NCBI GenBank assembly: GCA_018907035.1
Contig: JACCIC010000138.1
Span: 1,086,001 to 1,150,000, forward strand
DNA from: Sycobia sp. Sy_11
Taxonomy: Eukaryota; Arthropoda; Insecta; Hymenoptera; Epichrysomallidae
Length of the DNA: 64,000 bases
Reading direction: 5' to 3'
Positions 1-11,698 of this stretch are shown here, in pieces. Position numbers and translations under genes: made by a program. Each line of letters begins with the position of its first letter. Positions within the stretch are counted from its first letter, which is position 1. The notes beneath the pieces were generated by a model that was not told where the DNA came from, ran no database searches, and worked only from the letters and a program-made list of their open reading frames with translations.

Positions 1-768
1 AGTAGTAGTTGTATGCCAACCTATGCGCAATTTCTGTAATATTTGTAATACGTAATAGTACAATTTTTGTAGGATTGAGAATATAAAAACTTTTTCCGAC
101 AATTTCACCTTTCTTAGAACAACAACACATATTTCAATCATGAATGTTCCTAGCGTTCATCAAAATTAATGAAGTCTCTTGGTAGGTTAATAGTTTTTAC
201 CATTGGCAAAAATTTATACGTAATAATAAAAAGAAACAAATAGTATTCTTACTAAAGATTACATTTTATTTAAGAATCTGAAGATCTAAAAGTGCTCATA
301 CCTACATAAGATGCATATGTAGATACGTCCGTATATAAGCCCCCCGAGTTCTGCAATTTTTGCGAAACGTAACTTAACGCCCCGCGCGCGGCAAGGGGCG
401 AAACTCGTACGCAAATGCCCACGCTTCCACTCTTCGCTCTCGCTTACTTAAAGCGGCATCTCGAGCATCGCATTGTAATACATAATACCGAGTATAATGC
501 GAGCGGTATACGTCGGGAGCGGAAAATTTATGAAATCCCATTCTCGCCCTCAAAACTGTACGGCGAAGCGAGCTTGTGAAACCCACCCCTTGTATATCTC
601 TCCCCCCCCCACAGATATAGACAAAGATATGTATATACATACGAAGAAAAAGAAGTTGTGCGAGATCCTATCCGTCCTTCAAATCCCGCGCTTCGGTCGG
701 ATTCTGAAAAGAAGTTCCTAGCGCGGGAGTATCAGCGCGCCACGGCGGCCAAGGGAATTCGCGCGTCT
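1..768. other. Non-coding start of window
   Basis: AT-rich unique DNA to about 370, then CpG-rich sequence with three overlapping frames that show no protein character. No gene is seen. Confidence 0.5.
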
Positions 769-795
769 TATATACATACATACATACGTTCATAC

Positions 796-850
<55 letters not shown>
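769..850. repeat. (TACA)n grading into (TA)n
   Basis: Short TACA repeats lead into an uninterrupted TA tract of about 45 bp. Confidence 0.9.
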
Positions 851-854
<4 letters not shown>

Positions 855-1177
855 CAGATACTCCCGTAAACGGTTTCGCACGCGCCGCGGGCGACCGAGA
901 CATTCCCCAGGACTCCGGTCGCGCTTATATAGCGCTCGCGATTTCTATCTCGCGCTCTTCGCCTCACTCTCTCGCTATGTATATTGGTATGTGTATGCAT
1001 ACAAATAAATTTACACATATATCTATGTACGTATGCATATATGTATATACAAACACCCATATATAGAGAACCCCCCGCGGCAGTGGCGTCTACTCGCGTG
1101 CTCGCGGCACAGATCTCCTGCCATTAATCAGGCCCGTCTCTATCTTTCTCTCTCTTTCTTTCTGCGCTCGCTCGATG

Positions 1178-1179
<2 letters not shown>

Positions 1180-1229
<50 letters not shown>
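1180..1229. repeat. (TA)n microsatellite
   Basis: About 25 perfect TA units between CpG-rich flanks. Confidence 0.93.
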
Positions 1230-1233
<4 letters not shown>

Positions 1234-1457
1234 CACGGGACGCGCGTGGGACGCGCCACGGTCACGTAAAAATGACTTGTGTCAACGTATGGGCAGCCGG
1301 GGGAGGGAGAGAGAAAGAGAGAGGGACAGAGCTGCTGGGGCCCCCCCCGCGTGCCCGATGCGTACGGCTGCGGGTGGCCCGGTTTTTAAGGCCTGTATAG
1401 CCTCCGTTGTCTTTTGGGGACTCTTCTTTTCATAAGATTTTCTTCTTCTTATTTTAC

Positions 1458-1485
1458 CACACACACACACACACACACACACACA
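1458..1485. repeat. (CA)n microsatellite
   Basis: About 14 perfect CA units. Confidence 0.92.
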
Positions 1486-1772
1486 TCGAGATGTTCTGAC
1501 TGATTCGGGCACGAAAACGGAAAGTATAATAATACATGTTGAATTTGGATATAGAGTTTTTCGTTTAGGCATATATAGCACATATATATCGGTACATTTT
1601 TGAGAACTTCGTTATTCTCGTTTCTATTATTAAGAAAGATTGAATTTAAATATATACGTGGAATTCCGATTTTACGACAGTTTTTTAAGGAAAGTTCTTC
1701 TTCATTTTTTTTTTGTTTTACGTTCCTCCGGATTGATAGTCAGCATTTTTATACCTTCCGCTATTCGTTCCG

Positions 1773-1934
1773 CTATATAATTCCAATTTTGAGATCTATA
1801 GCGAATCTTGAATTTTGACTGGAAAGTTGGTAAAATATAAAAAAAAAATGCTTCAGAAGTTTTCGATTATAATTCCTTAAAATTTTCAAAAATAAAAATT
1901 CTTCAATTACACCGTCCGCCTTATGAAAATGCGC
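1773..1934 (-). CDS. Candidate minus-strand terminal exon, weak
   Basis: The minus strand shows TTCTTTTTAATTTCAG ending at 1935. Frame 0 then reads AHFHKADGVIEEFLFLKIL, continues through an FFFIFY stretch encoded by a T run, and stops with TAG at 1775-1773. It is open for 53 codons in AT-rich DNA. The opening 20 residues look protein-like, but the later part is dominated by T-rich codons. No family is recognised. Confidence 0.13.
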   Translation of the reverse strand, partial: AHFHKADGVIEEFLFLKILRNYNRKLLKHFFFIFYQLSSQNSRFAIDLKIGII

Positions 1935-2632
1935 CTGAAATTAAAAAGAACAATATATTTCGAAAAATGGAAATCTTGTGTAAGTAATTATAGATATTTC
2001 TTTTAATGACAAGATTGATAATATATTGGAGAATTATTCTTTTTTAATCAAATTATTGAAAAAATACGGTACAATATTTTGTGAAACAGAATTTCAATGA
2101 GAAATATAACATTTCAAAACACTTGAGCTGTTTCAGGTAAGCAATTTATTGCATGGACTCCCAGGCTATTAAGCCAAATTTCAAGATGTTAATTTATTAG
2201 AAGTATGCGAGAAAGTTCTTTTCTTTTTTTTTTAAATGATAAAATTAAAAATGAAAATAATTTTAAACAATCTACAAGTAATGATTTTAGTACATTATTC
2301 GGCCTAAGCCACCTGCTGGTAATCGGATGATAGAATTATTCTTACCGACGCACTATTACAATCTATTGTGACATATAGGAACAATGCAAAAATCGATCGG
2401 AAATTAATCACCTTATATCAATAACACCCGAGACCGAGAGCTGGCTTTTCAATAAAAACACGACGAACAAAAGGAATGTATATCCCGATTTGATGTGTTA
2501 TTACAAGAATGGAGGATCGGAGCTTTCATTGACTTTAATGGCCCGACCGCCTCTCGTTTGCAATAAAAGCGTTCACCAAAAAGCAAAGTGAAATAAACCC
2601 AAGGGCCCACTTGTAAATCATGCATCAGACCT
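1935..2632. other. AT-rich unique DNA
   Basis: There are no microsatellites. A strong donor-like CAG/GTAAGC occurs at 2134-2142 with an open 47-nt interval before it (2090-2136, NFNEKYNISKHLSCF). It is isolated, so no gene is called. Confidence 0.45.
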
Positions 2633-2633
2633 G

Positions 2634-2653
2634 CTCTCTCTCTCTCTCTCTCT
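2634..2653. repeat. (CT)n tract
   Basis: About ten CT units, followed by imperfect pyrimidine-rich sequence to 2718. Confidence 0.85.
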
Positions 2654-3005
2654 TTCTCTTCTCTCCTCCTACCCCATTCCCCTCTCATTCACTCCACACC
2701 CCCTACTCCCCCTCTCACGATCGCGGGCGTGGATCTCGAAATACGTATCAATTTTCACGCGTGGTAGCCGCTGCGAGGCGATTCCCGCGCATTATAGTCC
2801 TCCGCGTCAGCGGGGCGAGTGAAAAATAATGGAAAAAGAATATCCATCAAACCGCACAATAGCAATACGTCGTCCGAAAAAATCCTTCTGGCCCGCGCAT
2901 TGTTTCCCAGGAGTATCCGGGAGAGGGTCGTCAGAGCGCGAACGACGACAGGGCGTTCCGCGACAGCATATATGGCGATATATATATATAAAGAGTGCGA
3001 GAGCG

Positions 3006-3010
<5 letters not shown>

Positions 3011-3085
<75 letters not shown>
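3011..3085. repeat. (GA)n microsatellite, 75 bp
   Basis: Perfect GA tract, among the longest purine tracts here and a mirror repeat able to form triplex DNA. Confidence 0.95.
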
Positions 3086-3087
<2 letters not shown>

Positions 3088-3139
3088 GGAAGACGACGGT
3101 GGATCTTTGGACAGTACCTGGGCTAGTGGCTGCTAGAGT

Positions 3140-4019
3140 CTTAAAGCAAAAAACAAAATATTGGTTCTTCCGGAAAGTCGATAGAAGGGAAGGATTTCGA
3201 GACGTTTAATAGATGGCACCTCAGCTATCTGCCATATCGATCACGTTAAATCCGAAAGGGCGAAAAATTTTGTACTTTCTAAAACAGCGCGATTATGAAA
3301 CGTAATCATATTAAACTACTCCGTAAGGAGTCGCTCGGGATTTCTTTACAATTCGAAATTTCACCCTATCGTTAAGGATGGCTTAGCAATTATTAGCAGC
3401 GAGCGAGAGACGAAGCGACGCGACGCGCTTTATACTCAAGCAACCGGGTTGGCGACGACCTGTTTTTCATAAAGTTCACGTATTTTAATCCTGGTTACCG
3501 AGTGTCTGTAGATGAGGAGAATTAAACGAGCTCTCGGGGCAGTCGGATTAGTCTATGACGCCTTCTCATCCGATCGGATGAGGCTGACCGTGCTTGTTTC
3601 GGATTATTAAATCGAATGATCGATTAACGCGCGGCCAAAATGAGGGAACTATTTGCACTGTATTTATCTAAATAAGCATCTTTTATCAATGCTCAAAATA
3701 CAAATTTGAACGTTCATTCTTTAAGGGGGGGGGGGGCGACCTCGTCGCTTTAATTAAAAGGGCAATTGAAACCGTATCCTCGAAGAGGGCGTAAATTTTC
3801 ACTCCCAGGGTTATTTTACAATTTTTGCATTTTACAATCGTCATTTTTAAAGAGTGACTTTTCATTACCTATTTTTTGTTATCGTGACTGAATGACGATA
3901 CAATTTTATCACTACTGATCCATGTACAAATTAGTGAGATGCGATTTCTGGATACACACTGAAAAAAGCAGTGTCAATTCTCTGCCTTGGATTCTTTGGT
4001 GTGCACATGCGCACACGTA

Positions 4020-4020
<1 letters not shown>
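3140..4020. other. Unique non-coding DNA, possible regulatory block
   Basis: Medium-complexity sequence with many TAAT/ATTA cores, the 18-bp palindrome at 3565 and a G run at 3725-3735. No exon signal is seen. Confidence 0.4.
3565..3582. repeat. 18-bp perfect palindrome
   Basis: CTCATCCGATCGGATGAG is its own reverse complement. It sits in unique sequence between ATTA-rich motifs (GGATTAGTC before, GGATTATTAAATCG after), suggesting a dimeric factor site or a small cruciform. Confidence 0.6.

Positions 4021-4021
<1 letters not shown>

Positions 4022-4056
<35 letters not shown>
4022..4056. repeat. (TA)n microsatellite
   Basis: About 17 TA units. Confidence 0.92.
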
Positions 4057-4058
<2 letters not shown>

Positions 4059-4320
4059 ACGCGCGTTGTACTGGCCTCGACTCTTCTTATTATTATTTTT
4101 TTTTCTCACCGCCGCTCGTTCGCTGATGTAGCCGGGTAACGCGCTTGCGCGCAGTCGCGGCAAGAGGTCGACGGGGGTGGTTCAGTCCTCAATGTCCACG
4201 TTCTCAACGAAGTATGGGGCAGCCTTCGCCATTCTCGTCTGAGCCACGCTGTACGTATACGGCACAGTGGTACCTTATTCTATCCTTCTTTTTTTATCTG
4301 ACGCCTTCTCCCGGCACTCC

Positions 4321-4321
<1 letters not shown>

Positions 4322-4356
<35 letters not shown>

Positions 4357-4377
4357 TTTGCTCTATATATATATATA
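4322..4377. repeat. (CT)n plus short (TA)n
   Basis: A (CT)16 tract, a short unique spacer, then (TA)7. Confidence 0.92.
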
Positions 4378-4475
4378 ATGAACATCACCGTCGCCGGCGT
4401 CGATGGCGGCCTCCTCGCGAGATATGGATATCGCGATATATACGGCGCGGCTGGGGAACGAGAGAAATAGAGTGA

Positions 4476-4500
4476 AAGAGAGAGAGAGAGAGAGAGAGAG
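4476..4500. repeat. (GA)n tract
   Basis: About 12 GA units, complementary to the CT tract about 120 bp upstream, so a hairpin is possible if transcribed. Confidence 0.9.
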
Positions 4501-4646
4501 TGAGTGAGTGATGTCGACGATGTCGCGAGCAACGTGAAAGAAGATCGAGGTCTATAGGGATTGAAAGAGCGGGACAAGGGGGGGGGGAGGGGGCAATCGA
4601 TGTCTTCAAGATGGAGAAATAGGCGCCCGTTTTGGTCCTCTCGCCC

Positions 4647-4682
4647 TCTCTGTCTCTCTCTCTCTCTTTCTTTCTTTCTTTT
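4647..4682. repeat. Imperfect CT/CTTT tract
   Basis: CT units pass into CTTT repeats. Confidence 0.8.
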
Positions 4683-4789
4683 CGGTCTCTCCTCGATCTT
4701 TTCTCTTTCTCCATTCTGATCGATGAGCTTTTTACCACCGCGACGCCGCGGCTGATGCGACCCGCCGCGCCGTTATAAGTATATATAGA

Positions 4790-4799
4790 TATATAAAAG
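4790..4799 (+). promoter_or_regulatory. TATA box-like element
   Basis: TATATAAAAG lies between CpG-rich flanks, a textbook TATA match. Initiation would be expected near 4820-4830. No coding exon follows within sight, and nearby TA microsatellites make chance matches likely. Confidence 0.2.
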
Positions 4800-6300
4800 A
4801 CCGTCGCGTCGTTTTGCGAGTCGTGAGAGAATTTAGAGGGCCTGTCGTTCGTGTCATTTATTTTTGATGGTTAAAACTCGACGGCTTATATGTATATATA
4901 CACCTCCCCAGACACACGGTTTTGGATTTTAACGTTGAATCCATTATACTCCGTTGAAATGACCATGGTATCAACTCTTATATTGAAGATAGATGATTTA
5001 ATGATTAAAATTTGAACGCGGGACAATGCTTAGTTTTCGAATATTCATTGTCTACAGTACCGTTAGATTATGACGACCTTACGAGTTAATAGTCGGGAAA
5101 CGCCTAGATGCGTTCAAAGAAGGATTTAACATTTTTCATCTAAATTGCTCGAGAAGCCGCGCGTGTAGGTTGATAATGTCGAGCGATAATGCCGAGCAGC
5201 AATGATACAAAGGTACTTTATTCGATAGGGTAAAATATCAGCGATGTATTTCCATGTTTCGTTTTCAAAATTTGGATTATTTAACTTTTAGCTCATCATA
5301 CTGAGCCGGGATTCGTCTCACGAACATTTCCTAATTTAGGTCCGACCTTAGACCGCATTTCTATAGCTAAGTGCGATTTGCAAAATTTTCCAAAAATTCC
5401 AGCGCTCTACAAGTTATCAAAAAAAAAAAAAAAAAAACACCAATATACTTGACTATGGTTGTGTTAAGTTAATTTAAATTATGTTTTCATATCGCAGAGA
5501 TTAATTTTAAATCGATAACTACGGGAACTTCTGATACTATGAAAACTAGAGTCAGATTTATATAAGAGCTTTTGTGAATTTAGCTCAGCAACTCCGAGAA
5601 ATTATTTGGGGAGTCTTCGTACATACTATTTAATGTTAATAATTTCTCATTCACCATATATTTTTTTAAAAGAACCTTAAATAATATATATATATATATA
5701 TAAACTATATACAGTGTGATTTATAAACTGAAAAGTTGCTTATTCTCCTAGTGGTAAGATTTATGTCGTTAGATTTTGTTACAGGTTAACAGTTAACGAG
5801 TAAAATTTGAATTCGTGTCAAAAGTTTAGGAATTTTTAACAAAGTCTCAAATGCTGCAGGTTACTGAAATTCGAATGGTGTTATGCATTCGAGAATTCTG
5901 TCGGATTTCGCTGAAAAGATTATGAAAACGTGCACATTTCGAAGCCTTTTTGATAACTTTAATCGAAACTCTGCAGTATTAATCTGAAATAAATTGGATT
6001 AGAACTGAGATTTGAAAAAAGCACTTGTTTTATATGGATTGTATAGACCATGAATTTTCTAGATCATTGATACTCAACAATACAAGTGCGGCTTAAAGAA
6101 CGAATTAACAATACAGAATCATGACAAAATTTTCTCATTACCGAGTTCGATTTATTGCAATTTATACATTATAAAACGCTTGTCTATTATTAACGAAGAT
6201 CCTCTATCAAAATAAAAAGGAAGGGAAAGCTAGTAAAACCAATGACTTTTGCGGTTCGCGTAAAAATAAAAGAGCAGCCGCTTCTTTACGTACTCGACTA
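4800..6300. other. AT-rich unique DNA
   Basis: No coding frame. An A run lies at 5419-5437 and a short TA tract at 5684-5702. T-rich acceptor-like strings such as the minus-strand site at about 5914 are judged chance. Confidence 0.5.
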
Positions 6301-6629
6301 AGCTCTAGCGCATCTATACATATATATACATATATACACACACATATATAGATAAAGGTATATATCTAAATTTCAAGGGAATAGGGGGGAATTGCGCTCG
6401 CGCATTTGCCTAGGCGGGAAGTAAGATAAACGAGGAATAAAGATATTCATGCGGAAGAGGGCGGGGGAGGAGGAGGGGGATATTACAGTGCCGTAGCCGC
6501 GCTGCTCTATGCTTCGCAAAGCGACTCCGCGCTGCGGGGAGCGGGGGTGTGGAGGTAAGAACGCGCTTCTGCTGCACGTTACGCGCGAGGGGCAAAGGGG
6601 GAAAGGCGCTGCAGTGCCCCCACGCTGTC

Positions 6630-6663
6630 TGTGTGTGTGTGTGTGTGTACGCGCGCGCGTGCG
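6630..6663. repeat. (TG)n grading into (CG)n
   Basis: An alternating purine-pyrimidine tract with Z-DNA potential. Confidence 0.88.
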
Positions 6664-6717
6664 GGCGCGCTTTTGCGTACGCGTTTTTTCGTGTTCGTGC
6701 GTTTGCCAGTGTTGCGA

Positions 6718-6725
6718 TATAAAAG
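6718..6725 (+). promoter_or_regulatory. TATA box-like element
   Basis: TATAAAAG follows a CpG- and TG-rich stretch, and ATG codons occur shortly after. The frame from 6726 quickly becomes CA-repeat translation (THTHT), so no gene is claimed. Confidence 0.18.
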
Positions 6726-6822
6726 ATGCAGATGGGGAGGAAATGCGCGCGAGCTCACGAGGGTACTTTCGGGTCGATGTGCCGCCCGGGCAGCGAAGGG
6801 GTCGAGTTGTTCTGCATTAGAT

Positions 6823-6868
6823 ATACATACACACACAGATACACACACGTACGCACACACACACACAC
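6823..6868. repeat. Interrupted (CA)n
   Basis: CA units broken by GATA and GTACG. Confidence 0.85.
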
Positions 6869-6929
6869 ATGGCGGAACGGGTTGTATACCTTTTTTCCCT
6901 TTATAATATAGCGTCGCGCGTAGGCTATC

Positions 6930-8640
6930 TCGCGTTTTCAGCGTTTTCTGGTCCTTTCCTTTTTTCCTTTATACCAAGTTACCTATACACATAAGTATAT
7001 GGTCTATTACGAGGAGTTCTTTTAGAAGACCGAGAATAGTATCGTGGCTGTATTGGCTGGCTGTTTGAAGGACAATGCCTATTCGCAACGTAGTTTAATA
7101 AGTGTGGTTGAAAAATTAAAAAAAAAAAAAAAAAAAACAAAATTGCGTTCGCGATATAATTGAAGGCAATGCCTTGTCACTATGTTCTGAGCACTGATGC
7201 GGGAGCACCAGTGTTCAATTCTTTATAGGGATACAATTCGTTTCATTCTGTATATTTAAATACCTCCTATCGAATTATTATGATAAAAGTTTTTGCTATT
7301 ATTATTCCTCCCATACAATTGGTTAATGAAATTAGCTGGAATGGAAATAATTCAATGATAGCCTTATCTTCTATAAATAACAAAAAGAACATTCTATCGA
7401 ACTCGAGAAATATACTCAATTAGAATTAGGCCATTGTTTTTTGAAACGTTAAGAAATTATCTTAGATATTGCTGCCAATAAAGTAAAAAGATAGAAGATG
7501 AGAAAAGAAATTATTCGTAGCTTAATTTTACCATGCCCATAAGGTCAAACAACGTTGTTTCTTTTGATAAACGTTACGCTGTCTAAAATAAAATCAGTGA
7601 AATTTTCATTGATTTGCTCAGTGACTTCGGTATGCGCTATGAAACAGTCGTTTTCTAACTATTCGATATTACTGCTAAACCAATGCGCAACACAACCAAA
7701 TTTACTTGGGTTAGTTGGTAAATGTAATATCTTCGTGCCTATAACAAGGTATGGTATGCAAATCCATTTCGACGAATTCGTCATTCGCGTGGAAAAATGT
7801 TAAAAGTGACAAATGAGAATTATTTAGATTTATTCGGTTAATGCGTAAAGAAATTTCTCTAAATAATTCATCGAAAAGCAGTGGAGAAGAACTCTGTTAA
7901 TCGGAAATATTTTACCGACTAATCAGCGAGCTTATCATGCAGTCCGTATCAGTGAATTATAATTCACGTGTGTATATAATGAGAATGTCGTTTATATTGT
8001 GCAAATTCTGCAAAAATATTAAAAGTGATAGGCATTATCGAGAATTATGTAACTGTTTAAATTTACTGAAAAAAAACACAGTGAAACACAAGTGTTTCAA
8101 TCAGACACACATTATTATCGAATTGGCAAGCTTTCAAATTTACTAAATTAACCAGTGATTATTCGCTAATATTTAACGCTTAATTTTGCACGACTTTACT
8201 TAATATACATTTACTTGTACACTTTTGTGTAATCTACTGATTTTATTAAAGAGAGTATGTAATGAAGTCTGAGGAATCTATTGTAAAAATATTAATAATG
8301 TGACGAATTCTAAATAATTATATAGATACTTCCATTTTGCGAATACCTGTAAAAGAAATCTATTAAATTAATTGAAACATCAGAGTAAAACAATAATGTT
8401 AATTAGCAATGTCTCACTAACGAGTCGGTGAGCTTTAATAGTCATATTCACATTTCATTAGTATACGCAACGTTTATAATATATCGTATTAACATGAAAA
8501 ACCAAGGTCTTTACTGAAGCCCACGCTACGTCTAATTACGTAACATCTTAATCTGCATCTTCCGAAGGATCTAGAGAAAGAAGGCGTAATTGACGATCGG
8601 CACGTGTTACACCACCATTAATTTTTTTTTCTAACTCTCA
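6930..8640. other. AT-rich unique DNA
   Basis: Includes an A run at 7118-7137. Open frames at 7555-7803 and 7937-8146 have no recognisable domain or splice support and are not called genes. Confidence 0.5.
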
Positions 8641-8753
8641 AAAAATCCCCCCCCCCCTTCCCCAGCGACCTTATTTCTGTTTTCTCTCAGTGTTTAAGAG
8701 GAGCAAAAAAAAAAAACATTAATTTTTACAACCGGTGTCGTCATCGTCTGCAG

Positions 8754-8867
8754 AGTCGAAGCGTCCCGACAGCGACCGACGCAGTGTTGATTCCCCGGGA
8801 GGGGACCGGAAGTCAAAGAGGGATCGCCGAGCGCCCGCGCCGCTCGGCGATAAGAGCGAGATGAAGG
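8754..8867 (+). CDS. Candidate coding exon, charged Ser/Arg/Asp-rich segment
   Basis: After CATCGTCTGCAG (ends 8753), a frame entered with two leftover bases reads SKRPDSDRRSVDSPGGD, then RKSKRDRRAPAPLGDKSEMK. It is rich in charged and small residues, like a disordered linker of a nuclear or RNA-binding regulator. The sequence is not a simple repeat and is more protein-like than its surroundings. Weak points: the pyrimidine tract is poor, and the only donor-like GT (8868, GTCGCG) is far from consensus. An earlier acceptor-like site is CCCCCTTCCCCAG at about 8665. I cannot name the gene. It may also be a CpG-rich chance frame. Confidence 0.27.
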
Positions 8868-8975
8868 GTCGCGTGCGCCTATCCCCTCCCCCCTCCTTAT
8901 TATCCGGCGCGTTACTGGCTATTAAAATATATAATACCGGTCGGATCCTCGATATGGGCGCGCGCTAGGCGTGGA

Positions 8976-9011
<36 letters not shown>
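8976..9011. repeat. (CT)n tract
   Basis: About 17 CT units at the edge of a CpG-rich block that runs to about 9600. Confidence 0.9.
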
Positions 9012-9015
<4 letters not shown>

Positions 9016-9236
9016 CTGGGTCCTACCATCTCCCTGCCTCCTCCCCGCACGAAGCTTTTCCCGTACCGCGACGCCGATTTCCTTCGGGTTTCCACGGAGA
9101 GCTTTCGAGCTTGCGAGCTAACGCGCGTGATGTCGGCGAGGGGCAGGGCAGGCGGGGTGCGGAGGTTGCGGGCCGCAAAACCGCTCCTCTCCCGCGGGAG
9201 CGTTTTCCACGTATTTATGTGCGACGGCGCCATGAG

Positions 9237-9242
9237 TGTATA

Positions 9243-9279
<37 letters not shown>

Positions 9280-9280
9280 T
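9237..9280. repeat. (TG/TA)n tract
   Basis: Compound TATG and TA repeat. Confidence 0.9.
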
Positions 9281-9599
9281 CACATAAGTGCCCTTCGCTT
9301 ATCTTGACCTCTTGGTCGGGCGAATCGGAGCCGCGGCGATTTACGGGCACGTGCGAGGCGGCGCGCCTCGGCCGTCCGGTCGGCCCGGCCGCCTCCGGGA
9401 TGCGCTGGATGCTCACGGGAGACTTTTATTAAATTTATACTGGGACGAGCGTGGGTGGATGGGTGGGGGAGTACGGAGCGAAGGGGCAGAAGGACGCGCG
9501 GCTTTCGGGATTGAGCGCCAGCTGCGCCGCTCGGATTTCCCCGCTATCTTCCTTTCCTCGGTACGCGGACTGTGTGCCATCGCTATCAAAGCGCGGGCG

Positions 9600-9690
9600 T
9601 GTATATATATATATATATATACATACATACACACACACACACCCACCCACACACACTCACACACACACATATACTTACATATAAACATAG
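9600..9690. repeat. Compound (TA)n-(CATA)n-(CA)n
   Basis: Three adjoining simple repeats with CCCA interruptions. Confidence 0.9.
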
Positions 9691-9839
9691 ATGGGTTGTA
9701 TTACGCATTACTTTTTCCCCGGCGGTAATAATCCTCGAGTTATCGGGTAACAGTTCCTTTTGCCCTCCCCGCCAGTCGTTCGTCTACGTTACGATGAAGC
9801 GCTTTATATGCGCGCACATTCTTCCCAGGTAGACGCAAG

Positions 9840-10700
9840 AATTTTCGGGGTTAAAAAAAAAAAAAAAAACGCTCGTACGGGGTGGAATGGATCTCGCGAA
9901 GATCGGATCTCGTTCGGAGAGTCAGGAATACCGGAATGAACTTTACTCTTTTGCTTTTTACGGAGATTTGTTTCTAAATTTTCCTCGACGTATTAGGACA
10001 TTTCGATAAAATTTAAAAAATACGCTTAAATACTTTGAAAAATTCGCTTTCTACATTAGAATCAGTCAGCATCACTCAGCTGTTAAAATATAGTTGAATT
10101 ATTACTACTGAATTAGTGAATATTTGTTGAATGTTTATGAAGTCTGATTTCGTTTAGCATTACATTCACTTAATTCCACCGTTATTTCCAGGGCGACCTA
10201 ATTGTTATTGATTAAAATTTAGAAAGTATAATAATTATTCATATGTTAATGCAGATTAATGATTTTCATTTTGTAATGTTTATTGATTTTTTTTTAAACG
10301 ATCATTATTTTTCATGAAAATGATATTGTAATCTGTATTTTAGATTTACTTTAGTGTATTTATTACAAAGAAAGGATTTTTTTTCTAAGGAATTCATCAA
10401 TTCAAATTATGCAAACAATATATGTGTCTCTTTCCAAAAATAAATAAGTCCACCTGTAATAATGCCACTGAATAATAATTACGCATTGATATAGTACCAA
10501 AGTCAATCCATAAAATCAGTGAATAATTGTTGATTGACTCGACGGCTTTGAAAGTTCATCGATTCGATGATAAAAGCTGGCTGATCAAAATCATTGTTTT
10601 TCACTGTTTTTCATAAATTTCATAGATGCGCGAGTAATAATTACTTTTAAAATTACGAAAATCGCATCGACCTTACTGTTTCGGGTCGAAAGTCACCCGG
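9840..10700. other. AT-rich unique DNA
   Basis: An A run lies at 9853-9869. A TTATTTCCAG acceptor-like string occurs near 10185, but all following frames stop within about eight codons. No gene is seen. Confidence 0.5.
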
Positions 10701-11273
10701 CAACATTCAGCTCATTTAGCCTCGGCGACAAGATTCGAGTTCCCGCTTCACACCGAGTCCCCGGCTAATTCCGCCGCTAATCGACAGTGGAGAGAAAACA
10801 AATCGATGAACTCGTTCACTGGCGAGAATCGAGGACGCACGGCAGTTTAGCGAGAATCGCAACGGCCGATTTCGGGATGACGAAACCGCGCTCCGAGCAA
10901 GCTGACAAGCCTCCCCCCTCCCTCCACCTTCAAGCCAAGCCCTCTCCTCGAGACTGAGCCGTCGTCGATCGGTCGCCGGCAGCGGCCAACGGAGCTCGCC
11001 GCTCTCGCGGTCGCGTTCCCGCAAAAGTCCGTGTAATTGTCGACGCGCCGGGGAGGAAAGGCGCCCGCGCGCACCTACACGTCCACGTATCGTAAGCGCG
11101 CGCGCGCGCGCGCGCGACGCGTAAGCCGCGCGTTCACGAGTACTTCGTGGGTGGCGGGATTGTAGGCATATTATAGGCGTGTACAGCCGGAGAGATACAT
11201 CTCGGGCGGGGATTCCGGCTGCCTCTGGCATCGTCGGGGACCCGCATATACGCGCGTACACACGCGCGCACTG

Positions 11274-11313
<40 letters not shown>

Positions 11314-11600
11314 CGCCCGGGGATGATGGATCGACGATGCAAAGCTCGCGCGCCGCCAACTGCCGCCGACATTATCGTTCGACGGACGATACGAGCTTAT
11401 ATGTAGGTAACTTGTATCTCCCCCCCCCCCTCGCCGCAATTCCTCTCCACTAGCTCTCGTATCGCCGAGCTCGAGATCACAATCTACGCCCTCCCCCCTC
11501 CCCGGGAGGGGGCTTGGATTCCGGATATGGGGCTGCCCTCGAGCGGGCGCTAGAGCTCGCGCGGTTCTAGCTCTTTGCTCGTCGACGCGCAATGCGTACG
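10700..11600. other. CpG-rich island
   Basis: Dense CpG with frames open in several phases at once; translations are arginine-rich and low in complexity. It could hold a promoter but no coding evidence is seen. A CG run lies at 11096-11116. Confidence 0.45.
11274..11311. repeat. (CT)n tract
   Basis: About 19 CT units with one early interruption. Confidence 0.9.
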
Positions 11601-11603
<3 letters not shown>

Positions 11604-11647
<44 letters not shown>

Positions 11648-11698
11648 TAAGGGAGGTGGCTTGTGTGTTTGTGTGTGTGCGTGCGCGCGTGTGTATGT
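11604..11698. repeat. (GA)n then (GT)n
   Basis: A GA tract of about 42 bp, a short spacer, then TG/CG alternation. Confidence 0.9.

Noticed and set aside
1..20. AGTAGTAGTTGTAT resembles part of let-7
   Set aside because: One base is missing relative to let-7, the window starts here, and no partner arm is visible.
2090..2136. 47-nt open interval ending CAG/GTAAGC
   Set aside because: Good donor, but the acceptor is weak and no partner exons are nearby.
10160..10230. TTATTTCCAG acceptor-like string
   Set aside because: All three following frames stop within about eight codons and no poly(A) signal is placed to make it a terminal exon.
10716..11372. 218-codon minus-strand frame
   Set aside because: CpG-rich DNA leaves several frames open, and a GA tract contributes a RERERE segment. 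No domain or splice structure.
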